From the NCBI GenBank assembly GCA_035551475.1, contig DASZMX010000120.1, forward strand, positions 1 through 30,010: a stretch of DNA of 30,010 nt, read 5' to 3'. A program made the position numbers and the translations under genes. Each line of letters opens with the position of its first letter. Within the stretch, counting starts at the first letter, position 1. Source of the DNA: DASZMX01 sp035551475 (GTDB lineage Bacteria > Verrucomicrobiota > Verrucomicrobiia > Limisphaerales > Palsa-1400). Shown piece after piece: positions 7,866 through 15,114 of the stretch. The notes under the pieces were generated by a model, which worked only from the letters and a program-made list of their open reading frames with translations, was not told where the DNA came from and ran no database searches.

Positions 7866-9107
7866 TCACGCCAGATCGGCGAAGACGATGCATGAGGGAT
7901 TGCCGACGGGCGTGTATTGCCCTGTGAAGGCGAGGGCGCCGGAGGCGCGTGGCGCGCGGAAAGAGGTGACGTTATCACCGCGCTGGTTGCACACGTAAAG
8001 GAAACGGCCGCTCGGATCGAAGTTGAAGCTGCGCGGGTAATCTCCGCGCGTCCAGTCCTCGCCGACAAATGCCAGCTCACCCGCGCTCCCCACGGCAAAC
8101 TGCGCGATGCTGTCATGCAGCCGGTTGGCGGCATAAACAAATCGGCCATTCGCGGAAACGATGATTTCAGAGGCGAAGGAGCTGCCGGCAAAACCGGGTG
8201 GCAGGCTGGAAATGGTTTGGCGCGCGCGCAATGCCCCAACCTGGCCATCGTAGTCAAACAAAACGATGTTTGACCCTTCCTCCTGGAGCGCGTACAGCCA
8301 GCGCCCGTTCGGGTGGAACGATAAGCGCCGTGGGCCATCGCCCGGCGGCAGCGCCACGGAGGGGGGATCGTTCGGGGTCAACGCCCCGGCTTGCTGATCG
8401 AAACGCCAGATAAGTATCTGGTCGAGGCCCAAATCAGTCGAGAGCACGAAACGTCCCGAGGGATCAGGCACGATCATGTGGGCATGCGGCGTATCGTGGC
8501 CGCTATTGGCAAAACTTCCCGGCGGCGCGTGCGCAGCTTTCCCCGGCCCCACCGCGCCCGCATCTTGTTTGACCACACTGGGCGGCCCGAGCTGGCCATC
8601 GCTTAAAAGGGGAAGAACTGCCACCGAACCGCCGAAATAATTTGCCACAAAAAGAAAGCGCTGCGAGGGGTGCAGGCTCAAATGGGTGGGGCCCGCGCCG
8701 CCGGAACTTACGGTATTGAGCAAAGTCAGGGCGCCGTCGGCGCGATTGATGGCGAAGGCGCTGATGGATCCGGAAGTTCCGCCTTCCCAATGGCCGGTTT
8801 CGTTGGTCGCATAAAGGCGTGTTCCGGCTGCGTTGATCGCCAGGCAATCGGGGCTGGCGGTGGATTCAAAAATGCCGCGAGGCGATAGCGCCCCGGTGGC
8901 GCGGTCAACGTCAAACCAATGAATCCCGCGTCCGTTGCCGGGCGGCAAGTCCACCTGCGTGGGCAAAACATGGTGCAAGCGCGAGCTGAATGTTCCCACA
9001 TACGCGATGAGCGGACGCGGGCGCCGCAGCAGGGCCGGGCCGGTGGCGGCCAGCGCCGCGGAGCCTTTCAAAAATGTTCGCCGGGAAAATGTCGCGGGCA
9101 TGGACAT
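7866..9107 (-). CDS. Tat-exported lactonase-family (6-phosphogluconolactonase-like) beta-propeller protein
   Basis: A 413-residue lactonase-family protein (PF10282 type). ATG 9107 is chosen because it is followed by a twin-arginine signal, FSRRTFLKGSAALAATG; the frame stays open further upstream but without plausible coding character. Propeller blades are visible as repeated 'PSGRFLYV' strands: LHPSQRFLFVANYFGGSV, PDPSGRFVLSTDLGLDQI, FHPNGRWLYALQEEGSN, VSANGRFVYAANRLHDS and FDPSGRFLYVCNQRGDN. PHAH precedes one blade, as in the family. Homologues are often called 6-phosphogluconolactonases, but with a Tat signal the substrate is probably an extracytoplasmic lactone, or the role is unknown. It is convergent with the VCBS gene, 11 bases away. 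Confidence 0.88.
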   Translation of the reverse strand: MSMPATFSRRTFLKGSAALAATGPALLRRPRPLIAYVGTFSSRLHHVLPTQVDLPPGNGRGIHWFDVDRATGALSPRGIFESTASPDCLAINAAGTRLYATNETGHWEGGTSGSISAFAINRADGALTLLNTVSSGGAGPTHLSLHPSQRFLFVANYFGGSVAVLPLLSDGQLGPPSVVKQDAGAVGPGKAAHAPPGSFANSGHDTPHAHMIVPDPSGRFVLSTDLGLDQILIWRFDQQAGALTPNDPPSVALPPGDGPRRLSFHPNGRWLYALQEEGSNIVLFDYDGQVGALRARQTISSLPPGFAGSSFASEIIVSANGRFVYAANRLHDSIAQFAVGSAGELAFVGEDWTRGDYPRSFNFDPSGRFLYVCNQRGDNVTSFRAPRASGALAFTGQYTPVGNPSCIVFADLA

Positions 9108-9206
9108 GGTGAGAAGTAGGCCCGGCGCGGCCCCGGATGCAACGCAATAAAAGTAGCCTTCCCGCGCGCCTTGAAATCGCGGCGGTCGCCAAGTAGGTTG
9201 CTGGGC

Positions 9207-9623
9207 ATGGATCGTTACACCCAAATGGCGCAAGTCCGCGCCGCCGAGCGCCGGCGCGTATTGGAAGAGCTGAATCAATTGGCCGCGGACATTCGCCGTT
9301 GCGAAGAAACGATCGCCCTCGTCATGGCGGAACTAAACGCGGTGAACGCCAAATACCAGGGCCCGCGCACCACCCGGCAGGACGTTGAATACTTGACTGT
9401 GCTGCTGGAATGCGCCAAGCGAAAGCTCGCCTGGGAAAAACAGATCGCCAGCCTGCACAAACGCGCGCCGGAGCTATTGGCCGGCATGATGAAAATTTTG
9501 AATGACCAGGATTTTCCGCCTTCCGATGAGGTCAAAGCCGAAATGTTGCAGGCCCTCCAGGTGGTCCAGGCGGCCCTCGAACGGCTGCAGCCGACGGAGC
9601 CGCCGGCTAGTCCGGCAAGCTGA
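9207..9623 (+). CDS. small coiled-coil hypothetical protein
   Basis: A 138-residue protein rich in Glu, Ala, Leu and Arg. It contains long heptad-like helices, for example AERRRVLEELNQLAADIRRCEE and LLECAKRKLAWEKQIASLHK, and a Pro/Ser-rich tail. ATG 9207 is preferred over one at 9171 because AAGTAGG lies about 9 bases upstream and the longer version adds a basic, unstructured start. There is no signal peptide or membrane segment. I do not recognise a family. It diverges from the lactonase gene, and its 3' end overlaps the convergent histidine kinase by 17 bases. Confidence 0.6.
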   Translation: MDRYTQMAQVRAAERRRVLEELNQLAADIRRCEETIALVMAELNAVNAKYQGPRTTRQDVEYLTVLLECAKRKLAWEKQIASLHKRAPELLAGMMKILNDQDFPPSDEVKAEMLQALQVVQAALERLQPTEPPASPAS

Positions 9624-11187
9624 AATAAAACGTCGCGCCCTTGTCCACCTCGGCCTCCGCCCAGATTTTTCCGCCGTGCCGCTGCACAATCCGCTGCACG
9701 ATGGAGAGGCCCACGCCGGTCCCTTCAAATTGCTCCGCGCGGTGCAGGCGTTGGAAGACGCCGAAGAGTTTTTGCGCGTATTGCATGTTGAAGCCAGCGC
9801 CATTGTCGCGCACGAAATAAACCTTCCCGGCCTGTTCCTGGCGCCAGCCCACTTCGATTTGCGCATTTTCCCGCTGCCGGGTGAATTTGAAGGCGTTGGA
9901 AAGCAAGTTAACGAGAACCTGCTTGAGCAGGGAATGATCCGCCAGGCTGTCCGGCAAATCGGCGATGCGCACCTCGATGGCGCGCCCGCTGTGCTCGCGC
10001 CGCAAGTCCTCGACAATTTCCTGCACGAGCGCGTAAATTTTCACGTTTCGTTTCGAAAGCGATTGCCGCCCCAATTTCGACAGGCGCAAGAGGTCGTCGA
10101 TGAGCTGCCCCATCTGCCGCGCATTGCTGATGATGGTGTTGACAAGCCGTTGCGCATCCATCGGGATCTCGCTCGAATATTTGTTGAGCAGAATGTTGGA
10201 AAATCCGTCCACGGCCCGCAACGGCGCCCGCAGGTCGTGCGAGACGGAATAGGAAAATGCCTCCAGCTCCTGGTTGGCGCTTTCCAATTGGTCGGCGTGC
10301 AGTTTTAACTTGCCGTTGAGCTGGTGGATTTTTTCTTCCGCCAGCCGCCGCGCTTCGTCCGCCCGCTCCAGCGCCACCGCGTTGGAAAAAATCAAGGCCG
10401 TGAAGGCGGCCATCGTCGCCACGATCATCAACGCCACGCCCAGCGAGACGTCGTAGGCGCCGGCTTGTTCTCCCCATGAGCGCAGCAAGCCCAAAAACAG
10501 CGGAACCAGAATTGCCGCCGGCAGCAGGCGCCGCAACGTCGTCCCACCGGCGCCCGGACTCGCCAGCAGCCGCGCCAGACCTCGTTGCGGGCGCGCGCAT
10601 ACGATCCCGGTCACAAGCGCCAAAAAACCCAGCGCCGTGTGCAGCGCCATCGGAATGTGCGCCGGAACCCGATAAAAACTGATGGCATTCAGGGTATAGC
10701 CCGTGACGGCGAGGAGTGAAAGCAGCCCCACGGCGAGGCTGAGAATTTCCGCCGGATGCCAGCGGCGCCACGCGTTCCAATCCAACAAACTCAGGGCCAT
10801 TCCTCCCAACAGAAAACTAAATGCGGTGTTGGGGGCCATTCGGTTGACCAGGCCCGGCGGCGCTTCTTGCAGTTTGGCGGCAAAAAGAATTTGGTCCACG
10901 CCGGTTCTCCAATGGCCCAGCGCGGCGCCGCATTTTAAAAATCCGATCAAGGCCACGGCCAAGCCGCAAGCGAGTCCCGCTTGTCGCTGCCATCGCGCCG
11001 GCTCCGGCGTCACCGACAGCCAGAGCGCCAGCCCGCCGAGCATAAATGCGATGGCTGTGGCGGGGTTCATGGCCACCAATCCTGGCAGCATGCGTTTGAA
11101 GATTTCGATGTTCCAAGCCCAGCCGGCGAGGACAGCCGCTCCCATGGCCAGCAAGATCGCGCTGCAAATGCGGGTGGGCCGTTTCAT
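9607..11187 (-). CDS. multi-pass membrane sensor histidine kinase (HisKA + HATPase)
   Basis: A 526-residue sensor kinase. The start at ATG 11187 begins MKRPTRICSAILLAMG, the first transmembrane segment; the frame is open upstream but that part looks non-coding. About eight hydrophobic segments fill residues 8-270, with MNPATAIAFMLGG and RMAPNTAFSFLLGG as repeated-looking elements. A coiled linker (275-310) leads into HisKA with EAFSYSVSHDLRAPLRAVDGF (His317). The ATPase has LVNLLSNAFKFT, DNGAGFNM and GTGVGLSIVQRIVQRHGG. No extracytoplasmic PAS or CHASE domain is seen, and no response regulator lies next to it, so it is an orphan here. The HATPase style resembles phytochrome-like kinases. Confidence 0.9.
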   Translation of the reverse strand: MKRPTRICSAILLAMGAAVLAGWAWNIEIFKRMLPGLVAMNPATAIAFMLGGLALWLSVTPEPARWQRQAGLACGLAVALIGFLKCGAALGHWRTGVDQILFAAKLQEAPPGLVNRMAPNTAFSFLLGGMALSLLDWNAWRRWHPAEILSLAVGLLSLLAVTGYTLNAISFYRVPAHIPMALHTALGFLALVTGIVCARPQRGLARLLASPGAGGTTLRRLLPAAILVPLFLGLLRSWGEQAGAYDVSLGVALMIVATMAAFTALIFSNAVALERADEARRLAEEKIHQLNGKLKLHADQLESANQELEAFSYSVSHDLRAPLRAVDGFSNILLNKYSSEIPMDAQRLVNTIISNARQMGQLIDDLLRLSKLGRQSLSKRNVKIYALVQEIVEDLRREHSGRAIEVRIADLPDSLADHSLLKQVLVNLLSNAFKFTRQRENAQIEVGWRQEQAGKVYFVRDNGAGFNMQYAQKLFGVFQRLHRAEQFEGTGVGLSIVQRIVQRHGGKIWAEAEVDKGATFYFSLPD

Positions 11188-11335
11188 CGTGGTTACATGG
11201 GCAAAAAAGGGAAAGCGGGAGCCAGGACGCAACTCGAACTTAGGCGAAGTATTGAATTCACGGAACCTGCGAACTCTATCTCGCGCGGCGGGCAGGTGGC
11301 GAGCGGAAAAATGGCGCCGCGTTCGCAACCGCGAA

Positions 11336-11366
11336 TTGACATTTCTCCCGCCCAACGCAGTGTAAC
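11336..11366 (+). promoter_or_regulatory. weak candidate sigma70 promoter for the acid phosphatase gene
   Basis: A perfect -35 hexamer TTGACA (11336-11341) is followed 19 bases later by TGTAAC (11361-11366), a poor -10. It lies in the 184-base divergent gap between the histidine kinase and the phosphatase, and transcription would begin almost at the phosphatase ATG. The short leader and long spacer make it uncertain. The rest of the gap shows nothing I can support. Confidence 0.25.
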
Positions 11367-11371
11367 GGCGA

Positions 11372-12175
11372 ATGCATCGCTTCGTTTCAGCTCTGCTGCT
11401 GGCGGCGCCGCTGGGTCTCGCTTCGTGCGGCACGCCTGCGCCTCGCGCGCGCCCGGTTTCCCCGGAGGCTTCTGTGGATCGCACCGTCGCGGTGTTGTGG
11501 TTTCAGGCGGCTGCGGAAATGCGCGCCCTCTATTATCAGGCGTTTAATATCGCGCGCGAGCGGTTGGACGCGGCTCTCGCCCGCCGCACGGGGGACGACA
11601 AGCTGGCTGTGGTCGTGGACATCGATGAGACAATTTTGGACAACGGCCCGCTCGAAGCGAGTTTGGTCAAGAACCATCAACCATTTCGGATGGAGTTATG
11701 GAAACAATGGAGCCAGCGCGGCGTGGCGGAAGCGTTGCCCGGGGCGCAGCCCTTCTTGACTTATGCCGCCTCCAACCGCGTGGACGTCTTTTATGTTTCC
11801 AATCGGAATGTGGATGAGTTCGACGCCACGGCGCGCAATTTGCGGGAAAAACATTTTCCAATGGTGGATGCGCAGCATCTGCTCTTGTCGCAAGGCCATG
11901 AAGGCAAGGAGCCCCGGCGCCGCAACATTGCCGGAAAATACAATGTGGTTTTATTGATGGGTGACAACCTGGGAGATTTCTCCGGCATTTTCGAACGGCA
12001 AACTCCCGAGACTCGCGGCGCCTTGACCGACGAAAACCGGGAGAAATTTGGCCGGATATTTATCGTGCTGCCCAACCCCATGTACGGCGGCTGGGAAGAC
12101 GCTCTTTATCCGCCTGGCCTCAGCGAGGAGCAAAAGGCGGCGCTGCGCCGCAGCGTGCTGCGTTCGGAGCCGTGA
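11372..12175 (+). CDS. lipoprotein e(P4)-family acid phosphatase / 5'-nucleotidase (class C, HAD fold)
   Basis: A 267-residue outer-surface or periplasmic lipoprotein phosphatase. The lipobox LASC places the lipidated cysteine at Cys19. HAD motif I is VVVDIDETILDN (Asp83 nucleophile, Asp85). Motif II is VFYVSNR (Ser143). A lysine in GHEGKEPRRRN fits motif III, and motif IV is LLMGDNLGDF (Asp198/Asp202). Family members such as Haemophilus e(P4) dephosphorylate nucleoside monophosphates and NMN outside the membrane so that the nucleoside can be taken up. That would fit a purine-scavenging strain, although the gene is 3 kb from the purine locus and transcribed separately. It converges on the DNRLRE-like gene 3 bases away. 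Confidence 0.92.
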   Translation: MHRFVSALLLAAPLGLASCGTPAPRARPVSPEASVDRTVAVLWFQAAAEMRALYYQAFNIARERLDAALARRTGDDKLAVVVDIDETILDNGPLEASLVKNHQPFRMELWKQWSQRGVAEALPGAQPFLTYAASNRVDVFYVSNRNVDEFDATARNLREKHFPMVDAQHLLLSQGHEGKEPRRRNIAGKYNVVLLMGDNLGDFSGIFERQTPETRGALTDENREKFGRIFIVLPNPMYGGWEDALYPPGLSEEQKAALRRSVLRSEP

Positions 12176-12178
12176 CGC

Positions 12179-13096
12179 TCAGGGAGTCGCCAACAGGAAA
12201 AATTCCGCTCCGCCATCCGCGCCATGGAGCGCATTCGTCAGTGTGATGGAAAAAGGAGCCGCGCTTCCGACGTTGGTGGAGAGCGGGGTCCATTGGTTGA
12301 GCGGGGTCGCAAGATCGGCGCTTTCCAAAACGATATAGACCCCGCCGTCGAAGCCGTTCGTCCCGGTGAGAATGAGGTTCGCTCCTGCCGCTTGCACGGA
12401 AGCGATTCCCGGCTGCGGCACGGCGGAGATCACCAACTGCGGCTGGGCGATGGCGCTGAAACTGCGCGAGTTGAACGTGAAACCAAGATTGGAATCGATG
12501 GCCGTCAAATAGAGTGTGACCTCGCCGCCGTTACGCGCGTCCGTCACGAAACCGGCGGGCCGCGTCAGCGTGAACGTGTCGAGGCCGTCCTTGCCCCGGT
12601 TGGTGGAGGTTCCCAGGCTTTCGTCGGCCGCGGCATTGAGCAGCGTGGCCTCATCCCGATACGCGAGGCCGGAACTGCCCGGGGACATGGGCATGCCGGA
12701 GCCTTCAGCCCAGTTGTCGGCGTTCGTTCCGCCAAGCCAGCGCACTTCGAATTTTCCCACGCCGCGCGTGAAGATATTGTTGTTGGGCGACCCCACTTCG
12801 GTCACGGCGAGCGCCGCGCCGTCGATGACCCAATTGTTGACTCCGTATTGGGAATTGAAATACGCGACCATGGCGGCGGTGTTGAAGCGGATGAAGGTGT
12901 CCGCCACGCCGTTGACCGTTCCCAAAACGTTCGTGGCGGCGGCTCCCGACACGGAGAGGGAGCCGGCGCCGCCGTAATTGGCGCTCGCGGCGGCCGCGCG
13001 CACGAAAGAATCGGCATCAGGCGTGTTGGTGAAAATGGCGCCAGGGGCGGAAACGGCCAGCGCGACAGCGGGGAGAAGCGAGACGATTATTTTCAT
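12179..13096 (-). CDS. secreted DNRLRE-like beta-rich protein
   Basis: A 305-residue protein with an N-terminal signal peptide (MKIIVSLLPAVALAVSAPGA, cleavage near residue 20). The mature start, NTPDADSFVRAAAASANYGG with later VADTFIRFNTAAM, resembles DNRLRE-type domains, which open with a 'D.yvr....n.G....l.v' pattern. The last about 80 residues (LILTGTNGFDGGVYIVLESADL, PLNQWTPLSTN, GAEFFLLATP) are the C-terminal module used by Verrucomicrobia secreted proteins. No catalytic motif is visible. Its start lies 6 bases after the stop of the TupA-like gene, so it is probably the last gene of the minus-strand run that begins with uricase. Confidence 0.75.
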   Translation of the reverse strand: MKIIVSLLPAVALAVSAPGAIFTNTPDADSFVRAAAASANYGGAGSLSVSGAAATNVLGTVNGVADTFIRFNTAAMVAYFNSQYGVNNWVIDGAALAVTEVGSPNNNIFTRGVGKFEVRWLGGTNADNWAEGSGMPMSPGSSGLAYRDEATLLNAAADESLGTSTNRGKDGLDTFTLTRPAGFVTDARNGGEVTLYLTAIDSNLGFTFNSRSFSAIAQPQLVISAVPQPGIASVQAAGANLILTGTNGFDGGVYIVLESADLATPLNQWTPLSTNVGSAAPFSITLTNALHGADGGAEFFLLATP

Positions 13097-13102
13097 TTTA
13101 TT

Positions 13103-13954
13103 TTAGGATGATGAAACGGTGATGGGGAAAAAGAGCGGCCCGGCGCCGTTGGTGCGCCGCCCGAATTCGAGCAAAAAATTTTGCGCCGATGGAGAAAGCA
13201 GGAAATCCGAGAGCGCCCTGGCGCCGGTTTCGTTGACGCCAGGAAACTTTGCGGGATTGGTTTCCATGACGATGAAGGGGCGGCGCATGACAGGGTCGCC
13301 CTGGACCAGGATCTCCATGCCTTCCGCCGGCATTTTGCCCATTTGCGCGGGAATATAGCCGACGACGACGTAGGCGTGGCGCGCGCGGGCGAATTGCAGA
13401 ATGTTCCACTTGGAAACCGTGTCATCGCGGATCACCCAATCGCCTTTTGGCTCCGCCCCCGCCAATCGCCAAAGAGTATGGACGAGTTCGCGGCTGCCGA
13501 TGCCCTGAAAGTCCACAAAAGCGGATTTGGATTCCGCAATTTTGCGCAACGCCGCCGCGCCGTTGGTCAGGCCGCGGATGCCCGCAGGATCATCCGGCGG
13601 CCCCACGATGCAAAGCTCATTGCGCGTCCAGGGCCGCATATTGACCCCGAAGCCGTCGGCGACGAGGTCGGTGGTGATGTCGCCGGAATGCATGGTAAGC
13701 AAATCAACTTTTCCCGCCCGCATGGCTTCATCCAGCACGGGCCGAGGGCCGGTGATGACGACCTCCACTTTGTAGCCGGATTTGGCCTCGAACATTTCCG
13801 CCAGTTTTGGCCAAAGGCCCGTCATCGTCATGCCGCCGATGACTGCGCAACGAACGACTTGCGGATCGGCGGCAGGGCCGGTCTGTGGGCCGCATGACGT
13901 CAGGCCCAACGTCATGGCGAGACCGAGCAGCAGGCGTGCGAGATTTTGGCTCAT
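13103..13954 (-). CDS. TupA-like oxyanion (tungstate/molybdate-type) substrate-binding lipoprotein
   Basis: A 283-residue periplasmic binding protein. The lipobox LTSC gives lipidated Cys21. The fold cues match the TupA branch of PBP-like proteins: LAEMFEAKSGYKVEVVITG near the N terminus, VDLLTMHSGD, ADGFGVNMRPWTRNELCIVGPPDDPAGI, and a late VMETNPAKFPGVNETGARALSDFLLSP. Where TupA proteins usually carry TTTS for anion binding, this one reads IGGMTMTG, and the usual serine-rich second site is QGIGSRE. The specificity may therefore have shifted. ATG 13954 overlaps the pseudopilin stop as TGATG; a TTG one codon earlier is also possible. No permease or ATPase partner is present in the window. Confidence 0.82.
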   Translation of the reverse strand: MSQNLARLLLGLAMTLGLTSCGPQTGPAADPQVVRCAVIGGMTMTGLWPKLAEMFEAKSGYKVEVVITGPRPVLDEAMRAGKVDLLTMHSGDITTDLVADGFGVNMRPWTRNELCIVGPPDDPAGIRGLTNGAAALRKIAESKSAFVDFQGIGSRELVHTLWRLAGAEPKGDWVIRDDTVSKWNILQFARARHAYVVVGYIPAQMGKMPAEGMEILVQGDPVMRRPFIVMETNPAKFPGVNETGARALSDFLLSPSAQNFLLEFGRRTNGAGPLFFPITVSSS

Positions 13955-14691
13955 CAATAATTAGCCGCGGATTCGTCGCTCTCCGTGCCGGTCACCCACC
14001 GGACATCGGCGCGGTTGGGGTCGCCCACGCCACAGCCCACGTAGGCGCTGGCGTAGGCCTGCACCTGGCCGCCGAGAAAAAGAAGTTGCACCCGGCCGGC
14101 ATGCCGCGCGATGGCGCTGTAAACTTGCGCCGACGGATACGTGGAGGCGAACGGGCCGGGCGCATCAGCCATCGCGACCACCAGCGTTGGTTGCAGCACC
14201 TGCGCAAATTTTGTCGCCAGCGGCAAATTCCAGGGCGACAGATTCATGTTCATGCCGTAAGGCAGAAAATAAGCGCTGCCGGAATTCGTCGCCGCCGGGC
14301 AGATAAACACCGAGGCGGAGCCCGCCGTGGGAGCGGTGTTGTTGCTCGCCATTTGTTGCAAGGGCGGCAGGCTGAAATAAACGGGCAGCGCATTGAACCA
14401 ATCTTCCGGGCGATCGATTTGTTTGAGCGGCTGAACTCCTTGGCCGCGTCGCGGGAGAAAGTCGTTGTTATCGGCGGCGTACATGCGAAAGGCCAGGCCC
14501 CATTGCCGGAGATTATTGAGGCATTGCGCGGCGCGGGCGTTGTTCTTGGCGCGAGCAAGCGCCGCGAGAATGAAAGACGCCAAAAGGCCAATGATGGCGA
14601 TGACCACCAGCAGCTCGATCAAGGTGAACCCGGCGCGGAAACAGCGCGGGGTGGAGGATGGTTTGACAATGTGGCTCGCCGGGCCGTGCAC
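13954..14691 (-). CDS. type II secretion/type IV pilus-like pseudopilin (Verrucomicrobia type)
   Basis: A 245-residue prepilin-like protein with a GTG start at 14691. The prepilin peptidase site is CFRAGFTLIELLVVIAIIG: cleavage after Gly21, Phe22 as +1, and Glu26 at the conserved +5. One membrane helix follows, then a periplasmic domain starting ARAAQCLNNLRQWGLAFRMYAADN, the hallmark of the large verrucomicrobial/planctomycetal pseudopilin family. Near the C terminus, HAGRVQLLFLGG has the spacing of the usual H-X9-DG motif but with Gly in place of Asp. It sits between the ModE-like and TupA-like genes, with 52 bases to the former and a one-base stop/start overlap with the latter. Confidence 0.9.
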   Translation of the reverse strand: MHGPASHIVKPSSTPRCFRAGFTLIELLVVIAIIGLLASFILAALARAKNNARAAQCLNNLRQWGLAFRMYAADNNDFLPRRGQGVQPLKQIDRPEDWFNALPVYFSLPPLQQMASNNTAPTAGSASVFICPAATNSGSAYFLPYGMNMNLSPWNLPLATKFAQVLQPTLVVAMADAPGPFASTYPSAQVYSAIARHAGRVQLLFLGGQVQAYASAYVGCGVGDPNRADVRWVTGTESDESAANY

Positions 14692-14743
14692 GCGAGATAA
14701 CTAAAGCCAGGCGTTATATTTTGTCAAAGATAATGCAACCAGC

Positions 14744-15112
14744 TTAAGGGCGCAGCAGTTTTCGCATTTGCCGCCACGAGGCCGCGGAAGCCCGCAATGC
14801 GCCGGCTTCCATCTCCTGATACAGGGCCAAGGCCCGCCGGCCGGTCGCCGTCACGGTCATGCCGCCTCCTTTGCGTCCCCCGCGCGCGGCCTCGACGACT
14901 GGCTGGCGGAAACATTTGTTCATCATTTTAATCAGCGTCCAGGCGCGCATGTAGGACATCTCGAGGCGGCGCGCGGCTTCATTGAGCGAGCCCGTTTCGG
15001 CCACGAGCGCCAGCAGCTCCGCTTTGCCCGGGCCCAGGGCGATCTTCGCGCCGCAGACCACGCGCAAGCGCGGCTTCAGGCAGGGCTCGGAGCGTGTTTT
15101 GCGCGCGGCCAT
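14744..15112 (-). CDS. ModE-like winged helix-turn-helix protein without metal-binding domain
   Basis: A 122-residue protein matching the N-terminal DNA-binding domain of the molybdate regulator ModE. The winged HTH covers about residues 25-95, with LGPGKAELLALVAETGSLNEAARRLEMSYMRAWTLIKMMN followed by GGRKGGGMTVTATGRRALALYQEME. Full-length ModE has about 260 residues and carries two Mop/TOBE molybdate-binding repeats that are absent here, so any metal sensing must come from elsewhere. The start ATG lies 2 bases after the uricase stop, which argues for coupled translation. It is a plausible regulator of this locus or of molybdenum genes. Confidence 0.88.
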   Translation of the reverse strand: MAARKTRSEPCLKPRLRVVCGAKIALGPGKAELLALVAETGSLNEAARRLEMSYMRAWTLIKMMNKCFRQPVVEAARGGRKGGGMTVTATGRRALALYQEMEAGALRASAASWRQMRKLLRP

Positions 15113-15114
15113 AT

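Noticed and set aside
9108..9278. Upstream extension of the lactonase-family protein
   Set aside because: The twin-arginine signal peptide must be at the N terminus, which fixes the start at 9107 or 9101.
11188..11484. 99-codon upstream extension of the orphan histidine kinase
   Set aside because: The extension is Arg- and Ser-rich without structure, crosses the divergent promoter region and overlaps the start of the phosphatase gene; ATG 11187 leads directly into the first membrane helix.
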